A stretch of DNA of 64,000 nt from Triticum aestivum (GCF_018294505.1 NC_057798.1:370807808-370871807); one strand, 5' to 3'. Positions 49,357 to 61,418 are shown, numbered from the stretch's first letter. A program made the numbers and translations. Notes: generated from the letters alone by a model not told the origin.

Positions 49357-52049
49357 TTAATCGATAGCAATCCAAATCTATTACTATCATCACAGAAGTA
49401 GTTTGCTTCTAACGAAACTACTTTGTTCAATAATCAGATGAAGTGGCCTTTACATCAATAAAGTCATATTAAGGTAAATAATTATACAGCAAAATAATCA
49501 TATCTTCGTTCAAGAAATAAAGATATTCATTATTTCTGACTAAACCTGAACTTTGCAGAGCTAATCCTGAAGAAATAGCGTGCCTTAAATATATTATAAT
49601 TGGAACTCTACAAATCGTCACAGAAGGAGGACTTTCACAGAAAAACAAAAGTTGTATGCCAAAAAGAGCCAATGTGAATTTAGGTTCAAAAGGATCAATA
49701 GCACATGACGAAGTTCAAGTGTCTTCTCTTCAAGAGAATAGAGCATAATTGTAGGATTATATGGATATCAGTGCTTTTATTCAATTCCCGAGGCACTCTT
49801 CAATGATTGAGGAGATTCTCGAGGCAGTCTTAGTGCTATCGTCAGGGTCACCAGCCTACTGTACCCCTTATTCTGGCTTAGCCTTGCTTAAACAGAAGAG
49901 GCTTGGTTAGCATCCTTTCTATTAGGTGCTATTCTTTGCTACCAACAATTCTTTAAGTACGCGGTGAAGTAAATAATAGTGCACTCACTGACAGTAGAAC
50001 CCCTAAGAAATCTCACAGTATAGGCTGATATCTTTGTGCAATGTCATTTACGGGTGGTTAGGCAAATAAACACAAAGGAATTGATCGATTCTCTTGGTTG
50101 ATGTGCTTTCTTCCAAACCCTTGACTGGAAGATAGTCAATACTGCCTTGCTATTTGTAGAATTCCTCCCCTGGGTCGGAGAATATATTACTTTGTTTACC
50201 GACATGTAGATGGAATAAGACCAGCATTATGAACTACTCATCACTGAATGTTACGTACTGCCATTCCAACTAGCCAACTAGCTATTAACTATTAAGGGGA
50301 ATTCCTCCCAAAGGTCGGAAACTCTATTTATTTATGGGACTGAACTTATTGATACAGTCAGATTTAGGAAAAAGTGCATGCATGTTTCACATACCCACTC
50401 GCTGAAAAGAGGTCGGGTCAGAAAAAACACAGGACCCAGAAATTGCATATAGCAGCGATCGAGACCACCCGCTAGGAATCTCGGCAACCCACATTTGAGG
50501 AAACCACTACTTCAAGATAGGTTGGTATTGATTGAAGGCATGTGTCAGAAGTTAGCCATCACCCACAAAGCTGTTCGCACTCCAGAACAATCAAGAACCA
50601 ACAATGCACATGAAGAGGCGATCTTCCTATCCTAGCACGATACTGGGATCTGATAAGCGTTATTTGGAGCGGCTGCAAAGGGTGCAATACTACTTGGCCT
50701 AGAGGGGACTAGGATAAACTGTTCCAAGTACCAAAAGCCCTAAGGCTGCAAACGATTACCCATAACGATCGATATAGATTTGGCTCGAGGTGCTACTGAA
50801 CCCTGAATCCAAAGATTGATCACCTAACCAATTCAAGGTCACAAGATAAGAAAGGACGGTGCTCCTCTAATCCTGTATTTGAGTGACTGTTACGCAACAT
50901 TGGTGATCAGTTAATGGCAAACGAAAAGCTATTCAGGTAGACAATAGTCTGGCTCGAGTGGCTAGGTATGTCCTAGTCACGCCCTACCTAGGGTTGAGGA
51001 ACACGTGTTTGTCCAATTTCGACAAAACTAAGAGGATGTTACAATCCCGCTATAAAAAGAATTTGAATGCCCCGTCGACGTGCAGGCCTATCGAGCTATA
51101 AGTGAGGGATCTTATTTAAAGGAGGGACGATGAGAAGTCACGTCTCAGAACAGAAGGGGTAGAAAAATGTGGGGAACCGAGAACCACCTGCTCTCTAAGA
51201 AACCCATGGAAAGTCAAGAAGTGAACGGATGCAAAACCGCTTTACTAAAGAAAGTGGGTTCACTAAGAGGGGAGAGAAAAAGGCGGGCGACAAGAAGGCG
51301 GTCGCAGGCAGTAAGTAGATGGACGACTCTTCGACAGGAGGTAGTAAAATTACCAAACCTAAGAAGACCATTTCTTTGCTGTCGCTCTAGCCCTACCGGG
51401 AGGGGGCTTAGCCGGGTCCAACAAACCTTATGAGTGGGTCCCACGCACTCAGGCAAAGAGCAACCGACGAAACGTAAGATGGCTCCATACCGGGTGGTAA
51501 AACACAAATGGTATGGGAAACTATTCAGTTGCCACTGGAACCAAAAACCAGTGGTTAAGTGGATCAATCCAAAAGGATTGAATCAACTTATTTATTCTCA
51601 ATAGCTCAGCTCGAGGGGAAGACCCTCGAAGTATGAGGGAAAAGACCAATTGATAAAGCGCACAATGCTAAACTCAAAAATTGGTTGGTACTTTTCTAGG
51701 AAAAGAACTACTCATCCCTCTAAAGCCGAAGGAAAGACAGCGGACTAACGCGTCAACCTTTCCAGAAGCCCAGGAGATAAGGAGTTAGCTCTATGCATTC
51801 CTCTATTGAAGGTAAAGAAACTGAACAGTTTTTCATACCACCCGGGAGGTGAATCAGAGTGAGGAGGCCCTCGGGGGGGCTTACTTAGATTGTTAGGTAT
51901 AGTAATATAGGCATGAGGCAGGCCCTACCCAATGAGCGACCCCGTAGCAAGCATACAACCAAAGGAGACCCTGGCTACAAGAAGGCCCTATTCCAAAGGT
52001 GGGAAACCAGGTAATACAGCACGGCATCAGTGTGGTCAAGCCGGTAATT
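49357..52049. other. spacer without a recognisable gene (contains repeat 50051-50222)
   Basis: About 2.7 kb. A plus-strand frame at 51167-51433 (88 aa, basic) and one at 51483-51602 (starting MAPYRVVKHKWYGKLFS) are open but unassigned. The rest has only short frames. Similar short repeats link it to the 42.9-43.1 kb area. Confidence 0.35.
50051..50222 (+). repeat. 172-bp direct repeat, copy 1 (partner 52229-52400)
   Basis: CGGGTGGTTAGGCAAATAAA through GGAATAAGACC recurs exactly 2,178 bp downstream with no indel and about four substitutions. Confidence 0.92.
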
Positions 52050-52099
52050 GAACAGATTCGGGATCTTACCCTTGTCGAGTCCGGTCGCCCAGGGCGCTT
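52050..52099 (+). repeat. 50-bp direct repeat, copy 2 (partner 42863-42912)
   Basis: Same sequence as 42863-42912 with one visible substitution. Confidence 0.8.
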
Positions 52100-52228
52100 T
52101 ATCCAAGGAATGCAGGCAAGGCACTACTCCGCTTTCACAACAGAACTGCTTGACTAATTGAAACTGACGTATGCAGATGTGATATTACTAGTCTGGATTT
52201 GAGATGACATACTTGAGTCGAGTATACT

Positions 52229-52400
52229 CGGGTGGTTAGGCAAATAAACACAAAGGAATTGATCGATTCTCTTGGTTGATGTGCTTTCTTCCAAACCCTT
52301 GACTGGAAGATAGTCAATACTGCCTTGCTATTTGTAGAATTCCTCCCCTAGGTCGGAGAATATATTACTTTCTTTACCGACATGCAGGTGGAATAAGACC
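52229..52400 (+). repeat. 172-bp direct repeat, copy 2 (partner 50051-50222)
   Basis: See copy 1. It ends about 60 bp before the CACTA element, so the organelle-like block reaches at least to 52,400. Confidence 0.92.
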
Positions 52401-52460
52401 TTCTAAGCTGGCTATAACCATCCTTATTGACCAGAAAGGAATTGAGAAAGGGGATTGTAT

Positions 52461-52840
52461 CACTACTAGGGAAAAGCCTATACACAGAATCTTAGCAGCA
52501 GCGCGGCTCAAAAAGGAGCGCTGCTGCTAATTAGTAGTAGCGCGTGTGCGGGAAACTCGCTGCTGATAAGTTTTTAGCAGTAGCGCGCTCTGTGTAAACC
52601 GCGCAGCTACAAATATCGACCGACGGTGTTCACCTAACTCCATTTAGCAGTAGCGCCGTGGCCCGAACCGCGCTACTACTACGGATGTAGTAGTAGCGCG
52701 CTTTTACTGAGATCGCTGCTGATAAATTTCAAATTGGCACACTTTTTTGTCACTGTTAGCAGTAGCGCCGTGTCCCAAAGCGCGCTGCTGCTAATTCCTT
52801 ATCAGTAGCGCGTTTCTGCTCCCGCGCTACTGCTAACCCG
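52461..52840. repeat. CACTA 5' terminal and subterminal repeats
   Basis: The terminal CACTACTAGGG is followed by dispersed short motifs of the type TTAGCAGTAGCGC and their complements (GCGCTACTGCTAA) at, for example, 52492-52530, 52576-52590, 52645-52695 and 52756-52837. Such arrays bind the transposase or its partner protein. Neighbouring copies in opposite orientation form stems. Confidence 0.88.
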
Positions 52841-53027
52841 CACCAACCCACCACCTTTCCCCACCCGTGCCTCCCCTCCCCCTCCTCTCTTCCCTTCCCC
52901 CTACCTCCCCCACATGATCCCACTCTCACTCTTCTTCTTCCTCAATACTTCTCCCCCACTACTCTTTCTCTTCTATCCACCTTTCTCTCTCTTCATTACT
53001 CCTACCTAACTACACCACCTCCATTAA

Positions 53028-53313
53028 NNNNNNNNNNNNNNNNNNNNNNNNNNNNNNNNNNNNNNNNNNNNNNNNNNNNNNNNNNNNNNNNNNNNNNNNN
53101 NNNNNNNNNNNNNNNNNNNNNNNNNNNNNNNNNNNNNNNNNNNNNNNNNNNNNNNNNNNNNNNNNNNNNNNNNNNNNNNNNNNNNNNNNNNNNNNNNNNN
53201 NNNNNNNNNNNNNNNNNNNNNNNNNNNNNNNNNNNNNNNNNNNNNNNNNNNNNNNNNNNNNNNNNNNNNNNNNNNNNNNNNNNNNNNNNNNNNNNNNNNN
53301 NNNNNNNNNNNNN
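53028..53313. other. assembly gap (286 N)
   Basis: A run of N inside the leader of the transposase gene, after a CT-rich stretch (52860-53027). Frames shown across it are artefacts. Confidence 0.99.
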
Positions 53314-53796
53314 ATTAATGCATCTCCTTTCTCTTTTTCCTTTCCCCTCCACTGGTTGAAGTTGTCTCCTCCCAAATTAGGTAGCTAGGTAGATGTAGGA
53401 TTTAGTTAAGTGACCTATTTGCCGCCTAACTAGATCTATCTTTGTCAAGAAGAGCGTTGTGCACTTTTGATCTCCCTACAAAACATCATCTCCACCGTGT
53501 GCTCGATCTCGATCGAGATAGAGGTGATGAAAATTTCATGCTTTTGCAAAATGGAAATATGTTTATGTGTGTGTGATATGTTTGTGGAAATTGTGTGTGG
53601 CACGCCAAATTGTGCTTTTGAGTTGCCTATGTTTTGCCGAAATGTCAATTTATTTCCGTTTCGGCGAATTCCGGGCAAACTCTAGATCCATATATGTCCT
53701 ATTTTTAGGGAAGGTCATGCCAAATTTTTGTATGACTTTGGTGCATGCATGCATTTTTATAATCAATTTGTTTATTATTACCGTGCAGAGTTGACG

Positions 53797-56700
53797 ATGG
53801 TCAGTGGAACGATGGTGGACATGTGGTTGCGGTCGGCAGTGCAGGACATGAAAGAAAATAACCGGACAGAGGTTTTATGTCCATGTCGAAAATGCAAAGG
53901 AATAGTTTGGCTCGACCCCCATGACGATGGTCGTGTCGAAGCACACCTGCTCATGACTAGTTTCATGGATGGCTATACTCGGTGGATAATTGAAGATGAG
54001 GATTACGATGTTGAGGATGCCGACGGGGCAGGCAATGATGACACGGGGCAAGACGAAGAGATGATCGATAATGGCAGCGGGGAAGAGGCCGGACATGGCG
54101 GCGGAGAAGGGGCCGGACATGGTGGAGGAGAAGGGGCCGGACATGGCGGTGGAGAGAACGACATGGACTCCACGCAGTAGAGTCTGTCGGTACTAAGTTC
54201 AATCATGCAGGACCCTCATGTTCAAGCATTGCTTCGCAAGGAGACGAGTACTGAGAGAGCTGCTTCTAGAGAGGAGGCTAAGCTGGAGCAACTGGTGGTA
54301 GACTCGAACACTCCATTGTATGATGGTTGCAATCCTGAGGTGACCCGCTTGAGTTTCATGCTCCAACTCCTGAAGACGAAGGCTAAAAACAAATGGACCG
54401 ACACTAGCCTCGATGAGCATCTCAAGTACCTAAAGGATGTTCTTCCCGTGGGTAATCTATGTCCTACTAGTGTTGATGAGGCCAAGAAGATCGTGTGCCC
54501 TCTTGATCTGCCACACGTTAGATACCATGCATGCATCAACGACTGCATAATTTATTGGAAGGAGCACGCGGAAAAAACAAGCTGTCCGGTGTGCAATGCT
54601 TCTCGATACAAAAAGGCCGGGAAGAAATGTCCCCAGAAAGTTGTATGGTACTTACCGATCACTCCCCGTCTCCAGAGGTATTTTGTAGATCCCAAGGAAG
54701 CAAAGCTAATGCGCTAGCATGCAGAGAGGAAGAAGCCCGACGATGGAGATGATCCGAAGCCGAGACACGTGAAGGATCGAAGCCAGTGGAGAGCGTTGAA
54801 CAGCTTCTATCGGTATTTTGAATGTGATGCAAGGAACATTGTGCTCGGCGCGTGTACCGATGGCATGAATCCGTTTGGCAACCAGAACACCAACCATAGC
54901 ACATGGCCCGTGTTTGTATGGATGTACAACCTCCCCCCCTAGTTGTGCATGAAGTCGAAGTACATTCACACGAGCATGCTTATTCAAGGGCCGAAACAAC
55001 TAGGAAATAATATTAATTTGTATCTGGGGCTTCTTCAAGAGGAGTTAGACACGTTATGGAAAACACTGGCCAAGACATGGGACGCCAGCAAAGGTGAGTA
55101 TTCCAACATGACAGCCGCGCTGATCACGACAGTGCAGGACTATCTCGGTTACGGATATGTGGCAGGCCAGGTGTGCCATGGATATTGCGGATGCACGCAG
55201 TGCATGGATGATACGACATCTCAGCAGCTAACGTCAAGGAAAGATGGCGGGTCTGGGAAAATCATGTACATGGGGCATCGAAGATGGCTTGAACAGGACG
55301 ACCCGTGGAGAAAACGTGGAGATCTATTCAATGGTCACGCTGAGCATTGAGGACCTCCACGTAAGCGGAGCGGTGCCGAAATCGATGAGCTGTTGAAAAA
55401 CTGGAAGGAGTGCCCCGTGCCAGGAAAGACGATGAGAAAGGCGCCGGATCCGCTGCTGAAGGTATGGAAGACGAGGTCTGTGTTCTGGGACTTGGAGTAC
55501 TGGCACAAACTCGATACACCTCATTGCCTTGATCAAATGCATATCTATAAGAATGTCCTTGAGAGCTTGCTCGCAACACTGATGAACATGCCGAATAAGA
55601 CCAAGGATGGGCCGAAGGCAAGAAAAGACTTGCAAGATTTGAAAATCAGGGAAGATCTGCACATGCCGCCCCGTAAAATATCAGACGAGACAGAGACGGA
55701 GACAGAGGCACAGGAGAAGAAGGGCAAGAAAATAAAGAAAGAGGATTATTGCCCCCCTTCTTGCTTCACCTTAAGTCAGGCTGAGATCAATGCCTTCTTT
55801 AAGTGCCTTACCAGAGTCAAAAGTTAGTTCCGGTTACTGTGGAAAGATAAGCAGATATCTAGACACGGACAAGAAAAGGTTCAGCGGGATGAAGTCTCAT
55901 GACTGTCATGTGATGATGACGCAGATACTACCTGTTGCCCTTAGAGGGATAATGGACAAGCACGTCCGTGACACGCTTATTGGTCTCTGCAACTTTTTCG
56001 ATGTCATCTCTCGAAAGTCGATCAGTGTGAAGCGGCTCCAAAGGCTATAGGAAGAGATCGTTGTGATACTGAATGAGCTTGAGATGTACTTCCCGCCCGC
56101 GTTCTTTGACGTGATGGTGCATCTGTGTGTCCATATTGTGGATGACATAATAGACCTGGGGCCGTCATTCCTGCACAACATGATGCTGTTTGAGAGGATG
56201 AATGGGATCATCAAAGGATTCGTTCGTAACATGTCCCGTCCGGATGGAAGCATCGTCCAGGGCTTTTTAGCACAAGAGTGCATCTCTTTCTGTGAGAATT
56301 TTCTATATGGCGCAGGCCAGCCGCCTGGTGTTAGTGTTGGTTTGCCCATTAACAAGCACGATGGGAGGCTCGAAGGAGATGGTCACTGCAAAGGTCGCAG
56401 GGAACTGCACGTGGCATACTCAGATCGATGCAGCGACTTTGACAAAGCAAACTTGGTAGTGCTACAACACCTAGACAAGGTAGATCCTTTCGTGGCACTG
56501 CACAAAGAAATTATCGCAAAGAAGTATCGTGCCCGGGGGTATGCAGGATGGATGCCGAAGTTACTAGAGAGCACAACTCCACTTTCCTGCATTGGTTCAA
56601 AGAGCATATTATTGCTAATCCTCCAGAAGAGGGCTCTAAGGACGGATTGCTCATATACACCTTAGCACATGGCCCCTCGCCCAACCTCGTAACCTATCAG

Positions 56701-57318
56701 GCATATGATATCAACGGATACACGTTCTACACGGAGGCCAAAGATATGGACAGTGATGATCAGAACTCAGGGGTGACGATGGAATGCATGACCGGCAGCG
56801 ACAACGGCGCAACTGAACGATTTTATGGAAGGAATGAAGAGATCTGGGAGCTTGACTACTCTGGACTACACAACACGATGATCTTCCATGTCAGATGGGC
56901 TAAGAATGTCAAAAGAGAAAGTCATATTTTCAGTACCATGACTATACCCGACGCCAAGAGCGCTACCGTGAATGCTATCGCAAAAAACGAGCCATGGGTA
57001 CACGCTAAGCACGTGACACAATGCTTCTTCATAACTGACCCGCGCAATCCCAGCCGTGTTGTCCTGAGGAGAGGCAAAAGGAACATCATTGGAATGGATG
57101 GAGTCACCAACGAGGAAGACTATGATCAGTACGGCAACCCAATGAGGGAAGATGACGATGATGATGAAGTATACGTCAAAAGAAGAATCAATACTACATT
57201 ACCTAAGAAAACTCTTACTCCATGGAAAAGGCAAAGTCACAATGAGGGGCTCAATTATTCTTCAACGAACAAGAAGGGAAAGAAGCTGACTCAAAAACGA
57301 AAACATCAGCACTGAGGA
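53797..57318 (+). pseudogene. TNP2-type CACTA transposase
   Basis: The catalytic transposase that cuts and rejoins CACTA ends. The ATG at 53797 follows a splice acceptor (CCGTGCAG, to 53788), so a 5' exon or leader lies upstream. In order: an N-terminal transposase-associated domain with a zinc-binding CPCRKCK; an acidic spacer with three copies of GHGGGEGA; the TNP2 core (DGCNPEVTRLSFMLQLLK; CNASRYKKAGKKCPQKVVWY; LDQMHIYKNVLESLLATLMN); a DUF4218-like part (FPPAFFDVMVHLCVHIVDDI); a DUF4216-like part (YGRNEEIWELDYSGLHNTMI); and a basic end. In-frame stops occur at 54178, 54715, 54940, 55348 and 56048. The frame shifts near 55,805 and shifts back near 56,600. It is clearly dead, yet otherwise collinear with the family over its full length. 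Confidence 0.93.
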
Positions 57319-58704
57319 AACTTATGTTATCGGTCAAATGATGTAATATATATATGTTCCTATTTTGTATACACACTTAGCCATTATTATGCATGGGTCC
57401 AATGATGTGTAATATATATGTTCCTATTTTGCATACATATTTAACCGTCAAATGATGTAATATATATCGCCCTCCCTTCGTTCACTGCCCTCGGGAAATA
57501 AAAGTGGGATAAAATAAAGGAAAAGAAAAAGGAAAACTGGCAGTAGCGAAGGTAGTAGCAGCGCGTTTTGCCTAAACCGCTACAGATACTGAAGTTAGTA
57601 GAAGCTAATTTCTTATAAAGCGCTACAGCTACTGAAGGTAGTAGCAGCGCGTTTTGTCCAAATGCGCTACTGCTACGTCCACTTAACCCAAAATTCTCAC
57701 CCGCCCTGCTTCATCCCGCCTTCCCCCCCCCCAAATCCCCACTCTCCCCCGTCGCACCGCCGCGCCCGACCCGTCCCCAACGCTCGCCCCCGACTCCGGC
57801 GCCGGCGCTAGCCCCCGACCCCGGCNNNNNNNNNNNNNNNNNNNNNNNNNNNNNNNNNNNNNNNNNNNNNNNNNNNNNNNNNNNNNNNNNNNNNNNNNNN
57901 NNNNNNNNNNNNNNNNNNNNNNNNNNNNNNNNNNNNNNNNNNNNNNNNNNNNNNNNNNNNNNNNNNNNNNNNNNNNNNNNNNNNNNNNNNNNNNNNNNNN
58001 NNNNNNNNNNNNNNNNNNNNNNNNNNNNNNNNNNNNNNNNNNNNNNNNNNNNNNNNNNNNNNNNNNNNNNNNNNNNNNNNNNNNNNNNNNNNNNNNNNNN
58101 NNNNNNNNNNNNNNNNNNNNNNNNNNNNNNNNNNNNNNNNNNNNNNNNNNNNGCGCCGGCGCTCGCCCCCGACCCTGGCACGCTCGCCCCTGACCCGTCA
58201 GCCCTTGCCTCCCTCCTCTTCCCTCCCGGCCGTCGTCGGGCCTGCCTCCTCGCCCCTGCACACTCTGTAAACCCCCCCCTCTCTCTGCTAGGGTTCTTCG
58301 GCTAATTTACTTAGGTTTTAGTTAGGGCAGTATGTTAATTAGATTATCTATTTAGTTATGAATTTAGCTAGGTTTCAAAATTTAAACTGGACATGTGATA
58401 TGTGCGAATTTGAACTGGACATGTGATATGTGCATATGTCATGTTTTGGACATGTCATGTTTGGAAAATGATCCGAGTGGCCTATGTTACGCCGGAATGT
58501 TGATTCATTTCTGTTCCGATGAATTTCAGGCGCTCGATATGTCCATTTTTTAGCAAAGGTCATGCCGAAATTTCCCGTGAATAAAGGCATGATTTTGTGC
58601 TACATAGTTGGCATTTCGAGTGCTGGCACATAGATTTCTTTTTATGTCATTTCTCATTTATTCATACTTTTAGAAATAAATGAGGACACTTAATCATAGG
58701 AATC
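57319..58704. other. CACTA intergenic module with second repeat block
   Basis: After the transposase come two partial copies of an AT-rich tail (ATGATGTAATATATAT-type at 57340 and 57400 and again near 57450), then TAGCAGCGCG/GCGCTACTGCTA repeats (57541-57675), GC-rich tandem units around GCTCGCCCCCGACCCCGGC with the gap, and a leader related to the one before TNP2. A tandem GAACTGGACATGTGATATGT occurs twice near 58384-58433. Confidence 0.7.
57826..58152. other. assembly gap (327 N)
   Basis: A run of N flanked on both sides by GC-rich repeats of the type GCGCCGGCGCTCGCCCCCGA, which probably defeated assembly. Confidence 0.99.
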
Positions 58705-60268
58705 ATGTCGAACAACGAAGAAAATGGGCCTTCTAACCAAGATGCAGACGAGATGGATTATGAGGGTGAACAAGAGTACCTCGACTATTTGACTGCTAAG
58801 CAAGGTTTGTAGGTCGGCCTCGATGATGGTACTGATACCGACATCGACACCGACAGCGCCGACACTGATGGCGGCACCGAGACCGGTGGGGAAGGTACCG
58901 GCGGGGAAGGTACCGGCAGGGAAGGTACCGGCCCCGGTGCCGCTACCGAAAAGAGGAAGCATAAGAAGCAGAGGATAGGAAAACCTAACAAGCTAGGGAT
59001 TGGACGACTTGTGATCACAAAGATGGCACCTGGCAAGTTTGAGCCGTTAGAGCCGGAAGAACCTCGCAAGTGCTATGGGAACCAAGTAGGATGCATCCTA
59101 CGGGAATGCACGAGCATCAACGACGATGACTTAAGGAGTAAAGAACATTTGACACAGTTGCTCCTAATGAAGTTGCACAAGAGATTCAAGTTCCCCGACC
59201 GGGATGATAACATAGAACAACCGTGGGATGATCCGAAGATGAAAAAGATTAACAATCACACCATGGGCATGTTCAACAATGATTTGGCCTCCTGGAAAGG
59301 GAGGGTGAAACGAGCTATTGAGGCTGATGAACCCCTGTTCAAGATTCTGGAGGAAAATCCGACACTTACGGAAGAGGAGTTCAAAAAGTTCAAGGACACT
59401 TGCGCTACCGAGGCAGCCAAGGCTAAGGCTGCGAAATTCAAGAGCCTTCAGGAAAGCAACACGGGGAAGCATCGCCTTGGAAGCCGTGGCTACCTCGGCA
59501 AAAGGCCCATATGGGATAAGGAGGACGTGGAACGTGAAGCCGCGGGTCTCCCAGACCCCTTCGCAAAGTTCACCAACCCCTTGGAGCATGACTTCATCTA
59601 GGCCCGCTACAAGTGGGACAAGGAAAAAAAGGTTTTTTACACGGACAAGATCACGAGGAAATTGATTAGACTACTGGAGAAGCAACACCAGCTTGCAGCC
59701 GAAAGCCCTACTTCTCCGAGGAGGCCCAAGTGGGACACCCCTCTCAACCGGGCCTTGAACGAACTTAAGGGACTCCCTTTGGATCAACGGCCGCAATATG
59801 GTCATGTGCACGGCGCTGGAGATGGCGCCACGTGGAAGGTGTTTTACAACGAGGGCCTGGAGGCCCAAAAGCTAAAAAAGAAGTTTAGTCCAGTGGACAT
59901 CGACGCGAAGGTGAAGCTTGCGGTCGAGAAAAAAGCAGCTGAGGACGCGAAAAAAGCAGCCGACGATAAATATGAGTTGCTACAGCAGGCAGTCAATGCA
60001 GCTGTAACTGCCTGCAGAAATGATTTTTCTACTATCTTGGTTCCAATTATCATCAAGTGGGCGAAGGAAAATCCAGACAAGATGGTACATGATTTCCCGA
60101 TGCCCAGTTTCGTCGGGAGCAACTCCATGAACAACAACACCATCGCACCATCACATGCTCACGCAACTGGGCCTCCTCTCGCAACCGCTCCCGCTCATAG
60201 CAGCCTGTCCTCAGTCTCAGGCACGCTAGGTGGGCCTTCGTCTTTGGCTGAGCTCGACGCCGTCACGG
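58705..60268 (+). pseudogene. second CACTA gene, En/Spm-type plant transposase (Transposase_24-like)
   Basis: The ATG at 58705 starts MSNNEENGPSNQDADEMDYE, an acidic region with Asp/Thr repeats and a tandem GGEGTGGEGTGREGTG. From about 59011 the frame is the plant En/Spm second-protein domain: CYGNQVGCILRECTSINDDD; LMKLHKRFKFPD; DPFAKFTNPLEHDFI. Then come RPKWDTPLNRALNELKG and a Lys/Ala-rich coiled coil (VEKKAAEDAKKAADDKYELL). These proteins bind the subterminal repeats and help transposition. In-frame TAG codons at 58810 and 59599 break it, with no frameshift. At 60268 a GTAATT donor probably starts an intron; the rest of the gene is not seen. The gene is transcribed in the same direction as TNP2 and lies after it, as in other cereal CACTA elements. 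Confidence 0.85.
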
Positions 60269-60284
60269 TAATTACATGTCGCAC

Positions 60285-60288
<4 letters not shown>

Positions 60289-60320
<32 letters not shown>
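60289..60320. repeat. (AT)n microsatellite
   Basis: About 15 AT units at the border between the CACTA gene and unrelated DNA on the right. It may mark an insertion point. Confidence 0.95.
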
Positions 60321-60323
<3 letters not shown>

Positions 60324-60330
60324 TGGGCTA

Positions 60331-60354
60331 TTCTGTTATGCGTAACAGAATATT
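60331..60354. repeat. hairpin, possible transposon terminus
   Basis: ATTCTGTTA and TAACAGAAT flank TGCG, and a further copy ATTCTGTTACCC follows at once. The position right after the microsatellite, with a change of sequence character to the right, suggests the end of another DNA transposon. A partner terminus could not be identified with confidence near 63,950 (AAACAGAATAACC is only a partial match). Confidence 0.45.
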
Positions 60355-60365
60355 ATTCTGTTACC

Positions 60366-60970
60366 CTACTTGAACTGACGTGGTTAACAGGTTGGACTGA
60401 CGTGTTTTTCAACCAGAACTTATCTTCCTGCGTGCACGACAGACGGAAACAGGGGATGCAACGTCGAGCTTCCGGTCGTTCTCCGGCGCGATTCTGCGGG
60501 CCATTCGTTGCTAGAGGAGACATGTAAGGGTTTCCGCACGTGCGCGCGCTCAGCTGGATGTTTTTTGAGATTATTTTTCATCCCTAATTTATGTTTACAA
60601 GTTTTGGTGTTCTTGGTCGTTTTCCACGCCCGCCAAGGAAATCTGTTCTTCTTTTTCTGTTGTTTAACTTTCGAATTGGTGTTGCAGGGAGAGATATAAG
60701 GACTGTATGAAAAGATTTGCGTTGTCAATTTTGCTTTTTTGAGTTGTTTCTACCGCGGATTCCCATGTCATTTTGTCATTGGCGGAAGTTGTGTATGGCG
60801 GCTGACTATAAGCTGCGATTTCTTGTAATCCGGTCAAACTGTGTAATAAGTTGCGTGTTTTCAGTGTTGTTTTGAATTGATGCCCGTATGTGTAGTTGGA
60901 CTGCTACCGTGTCAAAGTTTTGTTACTGTGTGTTGACATCGGAGCCGCACCGATGGCTCTGCACTTTGAT
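60366..60970. other. upstream region of the arginine-rich ORF
   Basis: About 600 bp with no gene seen. It serves by position as promoter and upstream region of the 61030 ORF. Confidence 0.5.
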
Positions 60971-60976
60971 TATAAA
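60971..60976 (+). promoter_or_regulatory. TATA box of the 61030 ORF
   Basis: TATAAA within GATTATAAAGGCC; a start about 30 bp downstream (near 61,002) would leave a leader of about 28 nt before the ATG at 61030. Confidence 0.65.
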
Positions 60977-61029
60977 GGCCGAGCCCTCTGTTAGTTTCAT
61001 TCTACGAGCTGCAACCAAAGAAAAGGGAG

Positions 61030-61356
61030 ATGGATCCTGAGCTGGGAGAGGTTACAGAGGAGGAGGGGGATGCCATAGATGTGAGGGCTGCAGTAGCGGA
61101 GCAGAGGAGGAGGAGGCACAGGCGCAAGCAGATGGCGCGACGTGCTGCCGAGGAGGAACTGGAGGCAGACTTCAACAGACGACTTGCACGTGAGGTGATG
61201 GATACTTGCAACTCCAATGAATTGGAGCTTCTTTTCCCCGAGGGCAGGGGCAGGAACCATATTCAGATCATTAGTTGGGCTAGGGCGAGAGCAGCCACGG
61301 CTCCACATCCATCTACCAGGGCAAAATGGCGTCGTTTCTTTGATCGTTATGACTGA
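61030..61356 (+). CDS. small arginine-rich protein of unknown function
   Basis: 108 residues in one exon, no intron needed. Acidic start (MDPELGEVTEEEGDAIDVRA), then a highly basic stretch (EQRRRRHRRKQMARRAAEEE) likely to form a helix, a middle with LELLFPEGRGRNHIQI, and a basic end (RAKWRRFFDRYD). No domain recognised; the basic cluster could bind nucleic acid or act as a nuclear signal. A TATA box lies 54-59 bp upstream and AATAAA at 61413-61418 lies 57 bp after the stop. Signals and uninterrupted frame support a real gene or a gene carried by a transposon. It lies 0.4 kb upstream of a B3-like gene on the same strand. Confidence 0.55.
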   Translation: MDPELGEVTEEEGDAIDVRAAVAEQRRRRHRRKQMARRAAEEELEADFNRRLAREVMDTCNSNELELLFPEGRGRNHIQIISWARARAATAPHPSTRAKWRRFFDRYD

Positions 61357-61412
61357 AGTAGTGAATATTATGTTTTTAAGATTTTTGTTGTGAGGGAGCA
61401 GATGTTCGAATG

Positions 61413-61418
61413 AATAAA
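61413..61418 (+). terminator. polyadenylation signal (AATAAA)
   Basis: AATAAA in GAATGAATAAATGAA, placed 57 bp after the stop of the 108-aa ORF. Confidence 0.5.

Larger units (their letters stand above)
52461..60268 (+). mobile_element. CACTA (En/Spm-type) DNA transposon, 5' end and both genes; 3' end not found
   Basis: The element starts CACTACTAGGGAAAAGCC at 52461, the CACTA terminus used by cereal elements of the Caspar type (family name is inference). Subterminal repeats follow: many copies of TAGCAGTAGCGC in both orientations to about 52840. Then come a CT-rich leader, a run of N (53028-53313), a TNP2 transposase gene (53797-57318), a second block of GTAGCAGCGCG repeats (57541-57675), GC-rich tandem repeats with a second run of N (57826-58152), and an En/Spm-type second gene (58705-60268). 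The second gene ends at a likely splice donor. No inverted CACTA terminus (CTAGTAGTG) occurs further right, so the element either continues beyond the window or was interrupted near 60,290. Both genes carry stops, so it is non-autonomous now. Confidence 0.9.

Noticed and set aside
53002..58261. Long minus-strand frames across the N runs
   Set aside because: They are open only because N was translated as unknown residues.
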